Source: Ceratotherium simum simum
Lineage: Eukaryota > Chordata > Mammalia > Perissodactyla > Rhinocerotidae
DNA: 64,000 nucleotides
Assembly: GCF_000283155.1 (NCBI RefSeq)
Contig: NW_004454266.1
Location: 1,216,200 to 1,280,199, forward strand
Reading direction: 5' to 3'
Position 1 is the stretch's first letter; every line of letters begins with the position of its first letter. Of this stretch, positions 21,780-32,319 are shown piece by piece. The notes under the pieces were generated by a model. The model saw only the letters and a list, made by a program, of their open reading frames with translations, was not told where the DNA came from and ran no database searches. The translations under genes were made by a program, and so were the position numbers.

Positions 21780-23440
21780 TACACAAATTAAATTCTTACC
21801 TTCAAATTAATTCCAAAACAATGAAAACTTTAAACGTAAAAACAAGATAATGTCACGTAAAAGATCTACAATCGCGCAAAAGATCAATAAAACCCCAGAG
21901 ACCTTAAAACGATTTATGTATTGGCCACATAAAAGTAAAATTTCTGCAGAGACAAATATCACAAACAAAATGAAACAAAAAACATGTGACAAGCTTCAAA
22001 GAAAATGTGAAGTATGTGAAAGACAAAAGGCTAAACTCTTATATATACATGTCTATTAAAAGTCAGTATGGAAAAGACCAACAATCCTATTGAAAAAACA
22101 GCAAAGGAGCAGGACAGAGGCTTTTTACATGACTTTCAAATATATGATAAAATGGTTTACCCTTATACATACAAGAAATGCAAATTAAATCACAATGGGA
22201 TACAATTTTTACATTATCAAATTGGTCAAGAGCAAAATATTTTATTTTATATTGTTACCGCCCAATGTGGGGTCTTCTGCTAGTCGCAAGACATACCAAT
22301 AGTCAAGAGGCAAGGTGGTAGGAGAAAAAGGACTTTTTTATTACAGCTTGCTAGCAAGAGGGAAGATGGTCGACTCATGTCCAAAAGAACCATCTTAAGG
22401 GGGCACGAAATCTTACAGCAGTTATATAGACCATTGAGTTATTGGGGAGGGGGTTAAGAATGTTGACCTTCTGGACTAGGAGTGCCACACCAGATATTTC
22501 AGCTTTCACTGATGATGGCTATCAGCATAGATTCTCTGTCCGGGGGTCATCACATTCCTAAGGAACTCAAAAACACAAAGTTATCATCTTATCGCAGCTG
22601 GGAGGTACGTGCACAAGCAGGGGTCGTAAAATCTACAGAGCAGTTAGATCTCCTGGAGGGTGCATATCCAGCTCGGTTAGTTTGTCAGAGGTCATTCAAA
22701 GTTACAATAGAGTTTTTCTTTTCTACAATATGGCTTCCCTATGTCAACCTTGTCTTGAGCCGGTATCAATATCATGTTGAAAAGCTACTTTGCTTTAACT
22801 CTTTTACAGACCATTTTAGAATTAAATCTCATGTGTAAAAATAAACATGTCTGTTGGCACACCAATTCCATTTCTAGACATTCACCTGACAGATATTCTC
22901 ATATATGCATGCAGAGATGGATGTACAAAGATCTTCATTGCAGCATTGTTTGCCTAAGCAAAGGACTACAAACATCATAAATGACCACCAGTCTTGACGT
23001 TGTTAAATACATCTATACAATGTAGTATTATGTATTCATTAAAAATAATGAGGCGAGTCTATATCTACAAAATTGGAGTGGTCTCCAAGATATATATATT
23101 TAAGGAGAAAAGAAAAGTTACAGGAAGGTATTTATAGTATTTCTATTATAAATATTATAATTGTATTAATTATATAAATATTTAAATATTTATAACTTAC
23201 AACACAAGACATTATCTATCTATTCATCTATCAAAATACATATTTAAGTAAATACACGTATAAAAACACATTTTCAAATGCCCCACATATGCTAGTATAT
23301 GTACAGAATAGCTCAAGAAGAGTAGAGAATAGAGAGATGGAGATAGGAGTGGAGGAGAGATTTGTTTGCCTCATGAATATCCTAATTATGTATATTTCTT
23401 ATCTTATATTTATTACATTTTGTATTTTAACAATAATGAG
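21780..23440 (+). mobile_element. Old L1 LINE 3' half, split by a solo LTR
   Basis: L1 wording in the sense direction appears on both sides of the LTR. Left: 'caatcctattgaaaaaacag', 'acaagaaatgcaaattaaat', 'cacaatgggatacaattttt'. Right: 'ccaattccatttctagacat', 'cattgcagcattgtttgcct' (22939-22958), 'tacaatgtagtattatgtat' and 'gtctccaagata'. Between about 22730 and 22840 the match is unclear. It is a dead element with no intact frame. Confidence 0.78.
22253..22727 (-). mobile_element. Solo ERV LTR with 4-bp target duplication
   Basis: A 475-bp unit with TG...CA ends (minus strand TGTAGAAAAG to GGCGGTAACA) and the direct repeat atat on both sides (22249-22252 and 22728-22731). On the minus strand it has a TATA-like 'tctatataac', then AATAAA within 'gctgtaataaaaaagtcc' (about 22335-22352), then a U5-like end. 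A 4-bp duplication is typical of gammaretrovirus-like (class I) ERVs. There is no internal viral sequence. The frame at 22482-22838 is a by-product of this LTR. Confidence 0.85.
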
Positions 23441-23829
23441 AACAAAATGACACCACCACCACTGTGGTGTTCTTTGTGAGAGGTTTCCTGTGGCATGTAT
23501 GGTACCCAGACTGTGATTACGACTATGAAAAAAATATGCTTCAAGTCTGAAATTAAGCAAACCAATGTTTACCATAATCAAGTTTTCCTTAATATGGATC
23601 TCTTTGGTTTTAAACTTAATCTTTTAAGTTCAAAATGATTTCTCAAAGTAATATACGTAAATAACTTAAAATCAAATTGTTCTACATGCATTTAAAAAAC
23701 AACAGTAGTGGCTAGTATCCCACTCTCTCTGAACTTCCATTTCCTATTTTCACAATGTAAGTACTTTCAGCACTTTCAGATATATATCTGGCATTTTCTT
23801 GACTATTTCTAAATTAATTCAGTATTTCC
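23441..23829. other. Unassigned intergenic sequence
   Basis: Short AT-rich spacer with no recognised element. Confidence 0.4.
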
Positions 23830-24615
23830 AAAAATACTCATTCAGTGCTTCCAAGTACCAGATATTGCTCTGTGCACTTGCAATGCATCAGTGAACAAAA
23901 CAAAGATCTTTGTCTCTCGGAAGTAAAAATTCCAGGGAAAGGAAGCAGATAATAAATGATAAGCATAATAAATTATGCTATATAGTATGTTAGAAGATGA
24001 TAAGTGCTGTGGATGAAAGAAACCATAAAGTAGGATAAAGAGTTTCAGGTGGGTGAGATGCACAGAGGGCAGAATTTAACAGAGCGGTCAGGAGAGCTCT
24101 CCTTGCCAAGGTGAGATCTGAAAACCTGAAGGAAAGGGAGAAGTTACCCAAGCAGGTATCTAGGATAAAGCATTCCAGCCAGAGAACAGCAAAGGCCTTG
24201 CAGCAGGAGGATACCTGACGCATTTTAATAACAATACAGAGGCCAGCAGGGCTGAGCAGAGTGAGTCAAGTGGGCAGTGGTAGAAGACAAGACAGGAGAG
24301 GAGAGAGCCATATGGGCCTTTGTAAGCCATTGTGAGAATTTAGGCTTTTCCTGTGCGTGAAATAGACATTCAGGGCTTTAAGCAGAGGAATGAGAAGTGA
24401 CATGATCTACCTTGAGTTTCAGAAGAAATACTTTGTTGTATTTAGAATTCCCTGGAAAAATGGAAGTGATTAGATTAAATGGATGCTAAAACAGTGATCT
24501 AGGTGAGAGATGGTGGGGGCTCAGATCAGGGTCTTAGCCAGAGAAGTGGTAAAATATTGGATATATTTTGAGGCTGGAGATAACAGGATTTCCTGAGGGA
24601 TTGGATGTAGGCTAT
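23830..24615 (+). mobile_element. Ancient mammal-wide interspersed repeat, family not certain
   Basis: The sequence carries recurrent blocks of a well-known old mammalian repeat: 'cagtgaacaaaacaaagatc', 'gtgataagtgctgtgga'-like (23998-24013), 'gcattccagccagagaacag' (24171-24190), 'aaggccttgcagcaggagga', 'gggcctttgtaagccattgt' (24314-24333), 'gatctaggtgagagatggtg' and 'tggatatattttgaggct'. I am confident that it is repetitive but not of the family name. Confidence 0.7.
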
Positions 24616-25089
24616 TTCTTCATTTTACTTTTCATTTCATATTTATCTTTTAGCTTCCTGCTATGGGAGATAGGAATTTAGCCTTTTTTGCATAATACAT
24701 CATTCCTTCTTACACACACACACCTGTTCCTCATATCCTCCAGTATAATTATACTTTAATTTTAAAGAATTCAGAATTTATATTATAGTGATAATAAAGA
24801 CAGTTTTCACAGCTAAACTGTATGGTGCACTGTGATTAAATTTCTATTCTCACATAGCTTTTTGTTGTTCATTGAGTTAATAAAAGTTTTGTGTGTGTGT
24901 GTAGTTTTTCTCTGCAGTTTTCATTAACATAGCCCACAAAACTGTAAAGCTCATCTCAGAATGATTGAGCACATCAGGTAGTCTATCAGCTCATTTTTCT
25001 TGATGGGCTTTGCTAAAGCTTTCATGTTCCAAACTGGATTCTCTACATGCACATCCTCCTGGAATTTGCCTTTACAACCATCCTAGCAC
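24616..25089. other. Unassigned intergenic sequence
   Basis: No gene. There is a short (GT)n at 24891-24901 and (CA)n at 24713-24723. Otherwise nothing recognised. Confidence 0.4.
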
Positions 25090-25605
25090 AGAGGAGGCAA
25101 ACTTTTACCTTTACCTTCTTAGGGTTCTTTTCAGCTGGGCCTAAGATTTAAATTGATATAAGACAGATCAACAGGAGAAAAGCACACAAATTTATTTAAT
25201 ACAAGATTTACATGACAAGGGAGTCCTCTTGAGGAATGAAGACCAAAAGAAATGGCAAAACCAATTTACTTTTACATTAGGTTGAACAAAGAGAGGCAAT
25301 TGTGGAAAAGTATAAAATAAAATATATGAGGCTATATGAGGAGGCTAAAGAAAGATAAGAATAATTTTAACAAAGTCTAGAAAATTCTCTTGGTCTCACC
25401 TCCTCTTGTCTTTGACCTTGATGATAAGAATTTGCTTTCCTGCTGGTACAGGGAGGACGTCTTTCATGTGAGAATTTCGTCTCCTGCTTTTAAGAAAAAG
25501 AAGGCAGGTCAGAGTGCTTTTCTTGTATTTGCTGTTTTTCAAGTGCCTTTAACTCAAAATAGTATTCCAGAGTGGCATATTTTGGGTGACAGGTTCTAAA
25601 CTCCT
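25090..25605 (-). mobile_element. ERV LTR, antisense
   Basis: Read on the minus strand it ends with AATAAATTTGTGTGC, 'ttctcctgttgatctgtctt', 'ggcccagctgaaaagaaccc' and 'taagaaggtaaagg', a typical U5. The same U5 wording occurs in the sense LTR at 26399-27059 ('ttctcctgctaacctgtctt', 'ggccagccagaagaacctta'), so the two are related. The outer boundary near 25605 ('tattttgggtgacaggttct') is approximate, and I saw no target duplication. Confidence 0.72.
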
Positions 25606-26398
25606 TCACTAGGCATTTTCTCTCTTTCTTTCCTGCATTAAATCCCTTGGGTGCTGCACTCCATGCTTTTGACTTTCTTGGTTTTCTTCTTCCTTTTGGT
25701 GGAGTGTAGCCCCCAGTAGCTTCCTGAGAATACTGGAACAAGAAGAAGAAAAATGAAAGCCTCCATGTGTGAAAATTTCTTTATTCTCTCGTGATGTTTG
25801 TTTGATTGATGTTTTGTCTGAGCATAGAATTCTGAATAAGAAATAAATTTCCCATAACACTTTGAAATTGTTGCTTCATTATGTTCTAAATTTCTAACAT
25901 TTTTGTCGAGAACTCAAATGCCATTTTTATTTATCAGCCTTTATTTATGACTTTTCAGCCCTCACCTTATCTTTGACTCTGGTAGCTTTTAGTTTTTTGC
26001 TTGATTGCTGGTAATTGCAATCTCACTTTATTATATCTTTGTGTGGGTCTCTTTTGCTTCATTTTGCTGTGTGCTCATCGGCATCTGGAGTAGATAATTT
26101 TAACCCACTCTTCTATATGACAAAATTGTTTTCAGTAATAATCATAAAATTAAATAATAATTATAGCCAGAAAAGAAATGTAGTAAGAGAATATTTTCTT
26201 TCATTGGACTTTGAATATATAATTGTCAGTAGAAAAATACAAAATAAATAATAAAACAAATATTACAATATAAAAGTCAAAATATCTGCAAAAGGAACAA
26301 TTGTGCCAGTGATGTAATATTTTATTTTCTCTATTTGTTCCTTAGTTTTAAGAAAAACAATTAAAAAGAAGAAGAAATTTCAATTTTAATTATAGTAG
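25606..26398. other. Unassigned stretch between two LTRs
   Basis: CT-rich left part, AT-rich right part. The wording around 25780-25830 (cataga attctg) faintly recalls the 5' part of antisense L1M elements, but I cannot support it. The overlapping minus frames at 25490-25860 have lysine-rich low-complexity composition. Confidence 0.35.
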
Positions 26399-27059
26399 TG
26401 TGGGAGATCAAGATTTGGCCACCCTGAAATCTCTCTCTTTACCTTGGTTGTTTTCTCTAGGGACATTTGACCTCCCCCACTAACTGCCTAAAGAATTTGA
26501 CATGGTAGCTCCTTCCTGGAACAGATCTATCATGATGGCTGTAAAGATAATGTAGAGTAAATGTTACAATAGGAAAGGCACCAACAAGCCCCTCTTATCA
26601 GAAGTTCTGTCTCTCTGGCCATATTCTCTGATGACCCTGCGAAGAGTTGCCAGACAATCATTTACATTTATAAGGGAAATCTCCATTTGTAAAGGTATCT
26701 TGCTCTCTGTTTGGAGAAGAGAGGGAGATGAGCTCATTTCTAGTGACTTGTCAATGTGGAAGGTGAGGCCTTGAGCTACATAATAAACCTTACTCTTGTT
26801 TACTGTGCTTTAGTGGTAATCTCCTATAACTGACTCCCCCCACCCCCAAAATCCTCCTTTGTAATTGGCTGAAAATGATATTTAAGACAAGAATTTCTGC
26901 TATTGTGTTGAGACACGCAGTGTCCCTGCTTTCTCCCATGTATACATGTTATTAAACTTGGTATTATTTTCTCCTGCTAACCTGTCTTGTTGATTATTTG
27001 GCCAGCCAGAAGAACCTTAAGGGAAAGGGCAGAGGGAGATTTTCCCTCTTCCCCCGACA
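26399..27059 (+). mobile_element. Solo ERV LTR with 4-bp target duplication
   Basis: A 661-bp unit starting TGTGGGAGATC and ending CCCCCGACA, flanked by gtag at 26395-26398 and 27060-27063. It has TATA-like 'gatatttaag' (about 26877), an ATTAAA at 26951-26956 and a U5 of the 'ttctcctgctaacctgtctt' type. No internal retroviral sequence follows. It is related in U5 to the antisense LTR at 25090-25605. Confidence 0.82.
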
Positions 27060-27063
27060 GTAG

Positions 27064-29934
27064 TCAATTTCAGTTAAATATTTTAGATAAGAACTAAATC
27101 TGCATTTACCAAAAAAGACATCTTTAATTCACACTTTGTTTTACTGTTTTAAAGTTTAAACATAAAACTCGAAGTGGCCATATCAGAAGAGAGAATTGAA
27201 GTATCTCACGTTTTTGCAATTGCTGTGGTATTGTTATTTATTTCTAATCTATTGTTCAAATGTAGAAGTATGCAGTACTACAGGGGCTGGAGTCCCAGCT
27301 GTGCTTGAAGCTATTTAGAATAATTCCAACCATTAGCAAGGTACTCTTGAGTCCATTTGTGTTAGAAGCTGACTGTTTAACTGGGAGTCCTCTAATTCAA
27401 CTTCCAGGTAGAATGCAATACTTACTAAAGATAAGCAATAAAAATTCACTAAGTCAAAACTTCTTTTATTAAAGCTACACTGAAACTGCACCAATTGTTT
27501 AGAATTTAGATCCAAAAGTTTTTCTGGTTTTTTTTTTGGAAAAGTATATGTTATCATTGACATTGTTTAGAACTGCCACCTCATGTGATAATAAAAAGCA
27601 GATTGACTTCAGTTGGTTATATTACTGTTCTAAAATTCTCTACAGACAACGCACCCCCTTCCTGTCTGCACCTGGGGCAGACTGCACCCTCTGCCCTACC
27701 TTGGTAGACCTTTGCTGAGTGAGGTCTTTAAATTCCTGTATTTTTTAAAAAAATGCTTTTTGCCTCTCAATTTTGTCTCTTTCTCTCTGCCTGCAGTTCC
27801 TTTCCCTAGAATGTGTTCCTTTGGGATGCATCCTCTGTTTTTTTCTTGAATTTCTTCTGCTATTTTTCATCTCCTTGCTTTTGTTTCTCTACTCTCTAGG
27901 AAATTTCAGGTTTATCTTTGAATGCTTCTCTCTTTTAAATTTATTTTTACTGTTCTAATATGTTTTATTGCTAAAATAACCACCCTTTTTTCCTTAATAT
28001 TCTACTTTTAAGTCATTATTTTTTGTTTGTTTCACGAACTTTCACTAAGTGTACTAATTATAAGGACTTTTGCTGTTCTTTTATTCCACTTCTTACATGA
28101 GTTTTTCCTCTTGCTTTTTTTAATCTATTTATGGTTGTCTCTGTGTGTTAGAGGCTTTACTCAGAAGTGACATGATGCATGCGTCTAATAATGCAGCTTA
28201 TTAGAAATGCTGTGCACTTGGGTGAAGCTTATGAATGGGGTTTCATATAGGATGATCAAAGCATTTTGTTGGAAGAACACAAATCTCAGTACACTTTTGG
28301 TCTTTTTGCACAGGTCTTCTAGATTCTCCATAGGTTACACTTCTGTTTTCTTGCCTAGAGCATTATGAAGCTGGCTACCAGTGTTCTAGGAGCAGAATGA
28401 GGAAAATTTTTAAGGAAGGATGCTGTATGCAGCAGCTAACAGAATTCTTTGCTTTTGGCGTGACATCACAGTCAAATATCAGCCATTCCTGGTGTAATAG
28501 TCTAGAGGATCTCTGATTTAACTTTTCTAAGGGTGACTACTCCTTTTGTCTACTTTGATGTGAGTGGGGCTCTCATCTGGTTATGTGGGCTAGAGGTACA
28601 TCCACCTTTTAGGCAGATTTTTAAATTGTTCCGATTTTAGCCTCACTCTACAATCTGCCTTCTAAGATACACAATGCTTACCTTCCTAAACTTCCATTGC
28701 TACTTCAGGGCTTCTGCAGTACAAATTACCTTTATTCTTACTGGCTGCTCTTCCCCACCTCCCGATCCTCTAAAAGTAGTAAGGTTTCGTCTTTTCTTCT
28801 ATAAGTCATTTACTACCTTCCATCTATTTCTTATGTTCCAAAAGTTATTGATCTCTTCTTTGCTCTCAATTCCCCTCCAGTTCTATGTGTCCTTACATAT
28901 TCATAACATTTTTAGCTTAACGTAATCATTACGGTTTTTGGAAAGTAATGGGATAAAAATTTTTATCCAATTTACTATGCTTAATCAGAACTCTTTTTCA
29001 AAACTCTATTTAGGATGCTGGTTGTGAGGATAAAGCAATAGAAGAATGTGTCCTAAACTTGAAAAAAATGGACCTTAACTTTGTATTATAGAGATTTATA
29101 CAGTTATAAAAATGTAAGATGCTGTATTATTTTTATTCCTGATGCATATCATTGGAAGTCAATGATCTGAATTCCATCCTTCAGAGATGATGCCCTCTGA
29201 TCCTTAGCACATTCAGGACATTATTAACCAGAAAGCAATTTTCTTTATTCCACACATATTTGTAGTTTTATCTCTTCTTTAAAAGTACTATTCAATAGTC
29301 AATAGATCTGTCTTTTACTACGAATTTCTCAAACACGTAGGTATTCAATATACTTGCCCTCTTGGTTTGTTTTGTAATGTAGATGTAAAGTCATCTAGTA
29401 TGACCTTAAATTGGTTTTTAATTGTTTCATTAATCATGGAATATATTTTATAAGAATATTATATATTATTTGTGAATAGTGCTAGTAATTTTTCAATGAC
29501 TACATTGCATCAGGAAACATTTGAGAGGATATTTTTATTTTATAGATTAACTGTTTTAAATTAATTGTTGGCCAAGTTAATATAGTGGGTGGTTTTCTTG
29601 TAGACAGCAATTCCAAGTGCAGTGAGTAGATGCCTTTTGGAAATCACACCTTCAGCTCTGTTATCGCCATTAAACTCAAGTGTGTCACACTTTCTATAAG
29701 TGAGTGGAGAAAATAAATCATATATTTTTTCCATATCATAAGACAAAAGAAGGATTAACATATTTTTTCCATATTTTCAGGTGATTGTTTTTACATTTAT
29801 ATATAAACATAAATGAGTAACTAATTATTGACTAGGTAAGAATTTATTTTGGATACAATTGAAAGTAATAAGCATATATTAGATCAAAATAGGAGGAATA
29901 CTAAGATCAGAGGATTAGACGATTGAAAAGATCT
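27064..29934. other. Unassigned intergenic sequence
   Basis: About 2.9 kb without a supported gene. The part at 27720-28150 is strongly pyrimidine-rich and gives hydrophobic chance frames (for example 27773-27958). No repeat family is recognised with confidence. Confidence 0.4.
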
Positions 29935-30670
29935 TAATTGATATTTATTGATCACTGCTTGCCAGATGCTTTACTTATTGTTTTGTGCTGGTCTCAGCCT
30001 ATCAATAAGCAATATTGTGACTGGATTGGCCCTTGTGGTTCTTGTTATGACTGCAATATGCCCTCAACAATAACCATCAGGAAACTTTGAAAAAACAACA
30101 AAGTTTATTACTCACAAGTCCAGGAGGATACACAGCATGCCTGGGTCCATACACTGAGGTCAAGGGTAGAGAGAGCGAGAGGGAAAGCACAAACCTAGGA
30201 TTCTGCTTTTATTAGGGTCAAAGGGGGAGACCTGGGGTTTCGTGAGTTCACTCTTCATTGGTGAAAACATAATATAGGGAATTAAAAGCATGGGAAGAGA
30301 AAAGCAATGGCCTAAATGGTCAGTTACCTAAATCAACCAAGATCTCTAAAACAAAGGAGCCTGGTGGAGGGGGTGCGCCTGGCTCTTTATTTACTCATGT
30401 GGTTGGCTATGTGTCTTTTTGACATAGTCATCTTTGAAGTGGTTGCCTCCTCAATCAAAGCTTAAATCAGATACTTGCATTACAGAAATGAAAAACTGTC
30501 AGGGCTTACACTATGTTTATATTCCCTTTTTAATCAACATAATAATAAAGCTTCTTCCGTTTTTACACATAAGTAAACTTAGATACAAAACAGTTCAATA
30601 AAACTTGCACAAGCTCAGAAAGGAAGTTGTACAGTTAAAACCAAATTCTCTAGTGTAGTCTCCACTGTAC
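29935..30670 (-). mobile_element. MIR SINE, antisense, split by an LTR
   Basis: The left piece (29935-29985) reads 'tgatatttattgatcactgc' and 'ttgccagatgctttact', the antisense MIR start. The right piece (30511-30670) reads 'taagtaaacttagatacaaa' and 'aacttgcacaagctcagaaa', the antisense continuation. The order and orientation are correct across the LTR, so the two halves were once contiguous. Confidence 0.68.
29986..30510 (-). mobile_element. ERV LTR, antisense, inserted in MIR
   Basis: On the minus strand it runs from TGTAAGCCCTGACAG to GAGACCAGCA (TG...CA ends). It has AATAAA within 'gtgagtaataaactttgttg' (about 30094-30113) about 100 bases before the 3' end. It looks like a solo LTR of about 525 bp. 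I did not find a clean target duplication. Its family is not determined. Confidence 0.7.
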
Positions 30671-30821
30671 ACCACAAGGCAAATGAAGGATTTTTATCAT
30701 CATAAATGAGAAAATATTTTTAGAGATAATTGTTTTCAGGAATTGTTAGAATATTGATGGGAAGGGATATAATGTAGAAGCATCAGGGGAAGTGGTTGTT
30801 AAGCATATCCTGCAAATGGGA

Positions 30822-31042
30822 AGAAAGAAGGAATAAATGGAAAAGGAAGAAAGCAAGCAATAAGAGAAGAGAGGATGGAAGGAAAGAAGGAAGGAAGAAA
30901 AGGAAAAAAGAAAGAAGGAAGAAAGAAAAGAGAGAAGGAAGGAAAGGAAGGGAAAAAAGGAAAGAACAATGGAAAAAAGGAAGAGACAATAGAAAAAGGG
31001 AGGAAGGCTGAAGAAAAACACTGGAAGGGAGGGAGGGCAAGA
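30822..31042 (+). repeat. Polypurine (GGAA/AAAG-rich) tract
   Basis: About 220 bases of almost pure A and G on the plus strand, mixing aagg, gaagg and aaag words. It gives rise to the long chance frames on both strands (rich in K/E/R on plus, S/F/L on minus). It lies about 270 bases beyond the stop codon of OR gene B. Confidence 0.92.
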
Positions 31043-31309
31043 AACAGAAATTATATGGATAACAGACATTTAGAGAGTGTAGGAAATATTGCCTTACATA
31101 GGGCATAAAAGAAGCCTGGGAAAAAGATTGCAGAGGATAGATCTGACACCAAGTAAAAGACAATATTTTGTGATTATGATTTTAATAACTGTAAAGATTA
31201 CATCTATTCCTTATAGGGTAGTAAAATTCTGGAGTGAAGTATTATACAAGATGATGTTCAGTTCTCTTCTGCCATAAAAAATTGACCACTGTGTACTCCG
31301 CTTCATTTT

Positions 31310-32245
31310 TTACGAGCCTAGGTCTCTGTGAAATAGTCTTCCCAGTGCTCCTTTCACATCTTTATTCCTTAACGTGTAGATGAGAGGATTGAGGGCTGGG
31401 GTCACTACTGTGTAGAAGAGGGAGATGAATTTCCCATGAGTATGAGCATAAGAGCTATTGGGCTGGATGTAGACAGCTATGATGGTCCCATAGAAGAGGG
31501 ACACGACCATCAAGTGGGATCCACATGTTCCCAGGGCTTTGTGCCAGGCCTGGACTGACTTGATTCTTATAACTGCCTTAACTATATGTCCATAGGACAT
31601 CAATATCAGTGCTAAGGGCAAGAGAAGCAGAACCAATGAAGCGACGAATAGCTGGACCTCACTGGCATGGATGTCTACACATGCAAGCTTAATCATTGAG
31701 GGTACCTCACAGAAGAAATGATGGAGCCACCGGTGTCCACAGCGAGGCAGCCAGAGGGTGACACTGCTCTGGATGACAGTGTTTCCTACTCCACTCAGCC
31801 ACGCAATCCCTGCCAGAGCCTGGCACAGCTGTGAGTTCATCACAGCTGCATAGTGGAGAGGTTTACAAATGGCAGCATAGCGATCAAAAGCCATTACAGC
31901 CAGGAGAACACACTCAGTGGAGCCCAATGCCAGGGAGACATAGAGCTGGACAGCACAGCCCAGGGCTGTGATGGTCTTGGCTGGTCCTCTTAAGTTCCAC
32001 AGCAGCTGGGGGACAATACTGCTGGTAAAGCAGATATCAAGTAGGGAAAGGTGAGTGAGGAAAAAGTACATGGGTGTTTTGAGTTTAGGGTCTATGGAGG
32101 AGATCAGAATAATGACCGTATTTCCCACAAGAGTTAGGAAATAGGAAACCAAAACAACCACGAAGAGTATCTTTTCCAGGTTGGGCTGATCAGAGAAGCC
32201 TACCAGGATGAAGTCTTCTCTGACGCTGCTATTGTTCATGCCCAT
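31310..32245 (-). CDS. Olfactory receptor, family-2-like (gene B), intact
   Basis: Intact single-exon class II odorant receptor of 311 residues, expected in the cilia membrane of olfactory neurons. Landmarks: sequon NNSS at 4-7, GN at 41-42, TPMYFF at 57-62, TM3 Cys97, MAFDRY at 118-123 followed by AAICKPLHY, ECL2 cysteines 169, 179 and 189, SYG at 217-219, KALGTCGSHL at 236-245, and NPLIY at 286-290 followed by TLRNKDVKGAL. I chose the ATG at 32243-32245 because a strong splice acceptor (tttctgaacag) ends at 32250, 4 bases upstream; the in-frame extension to 32317 would then be intron. A second ATG two codons later is an alternative start. It shares 225 of 311 residues with gene C by hand count and belongs with it to one subfamily, distinct from gene A. 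Subfamily and orthologue are not assigned. Confidence 0.95.
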   Translation of the reverse strand: MGMNNSSVREDFILVGFSDQPNLEKILFVVVLVSYFLTLVGNTVIILISSIDPKLKTPMYFFLTHLSLLDICFTSSIVPQLLWNLRGPAKTITALGCAVQLYVSLALGSTECVLLAVMAFDRYAAICKPLHYAAVMNSQLCQALAGIAWLSGVGNTVIQSSVTLWLPRCGHRWLHHFFCEVPSMIKLACVDIHASEVQLFVASLVLLLLPLALILMSYGHIVKAVIRIKSVQAWHKALGTCGSHLMVVSLFYGTIIAVYIQPNSSYAHTHGKFISLFYTVVTPALNPLIYTLRNKDVKGALGRLFHRDLGS

Positions 32246-32249
32246 TACC

Positions 32250-32271
32250 CTGTTCAGAAAAAGGAGGAAAA
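32250..32271 (-). promoter_or_regulatory. Splice acceptor of OR gene B coding exon
   Basis: On the minus strand: a pyrimidine tract 'ttttcctcctttttctgaac' followed by AG (complement of ct at 32250-32251). The coding exon would start at 32249, leaving 4 bases of 5'UTR before the ATG. The donor and upstream exon are not identified. Confidence 0.7.
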
Positions 32272-32319
32272 CATTATAAGAATTTAGACAGAGGATAATG
32301 TGTTGGCCACTGGTCACAA

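Noticed and set aside
22482..22838. 118-codon plus-strand frame
   Set aside because: Lies on the antisense strand of the solo LTR and runs into the L1; not a gene.
25490..25860. Two overlapping 83-codon minus frames, Lys/Ser rich
   Set aside because: Low-complexity CT-rich sequence between LTRs, no domain.
30746..31163. Long overlapping frames on both strands (up to 126 codons) rich in Ser/Phe/Leu or Lys/Glu
   Set aside because: They are translations of the polypurine tract; no codon-level signal or domain.
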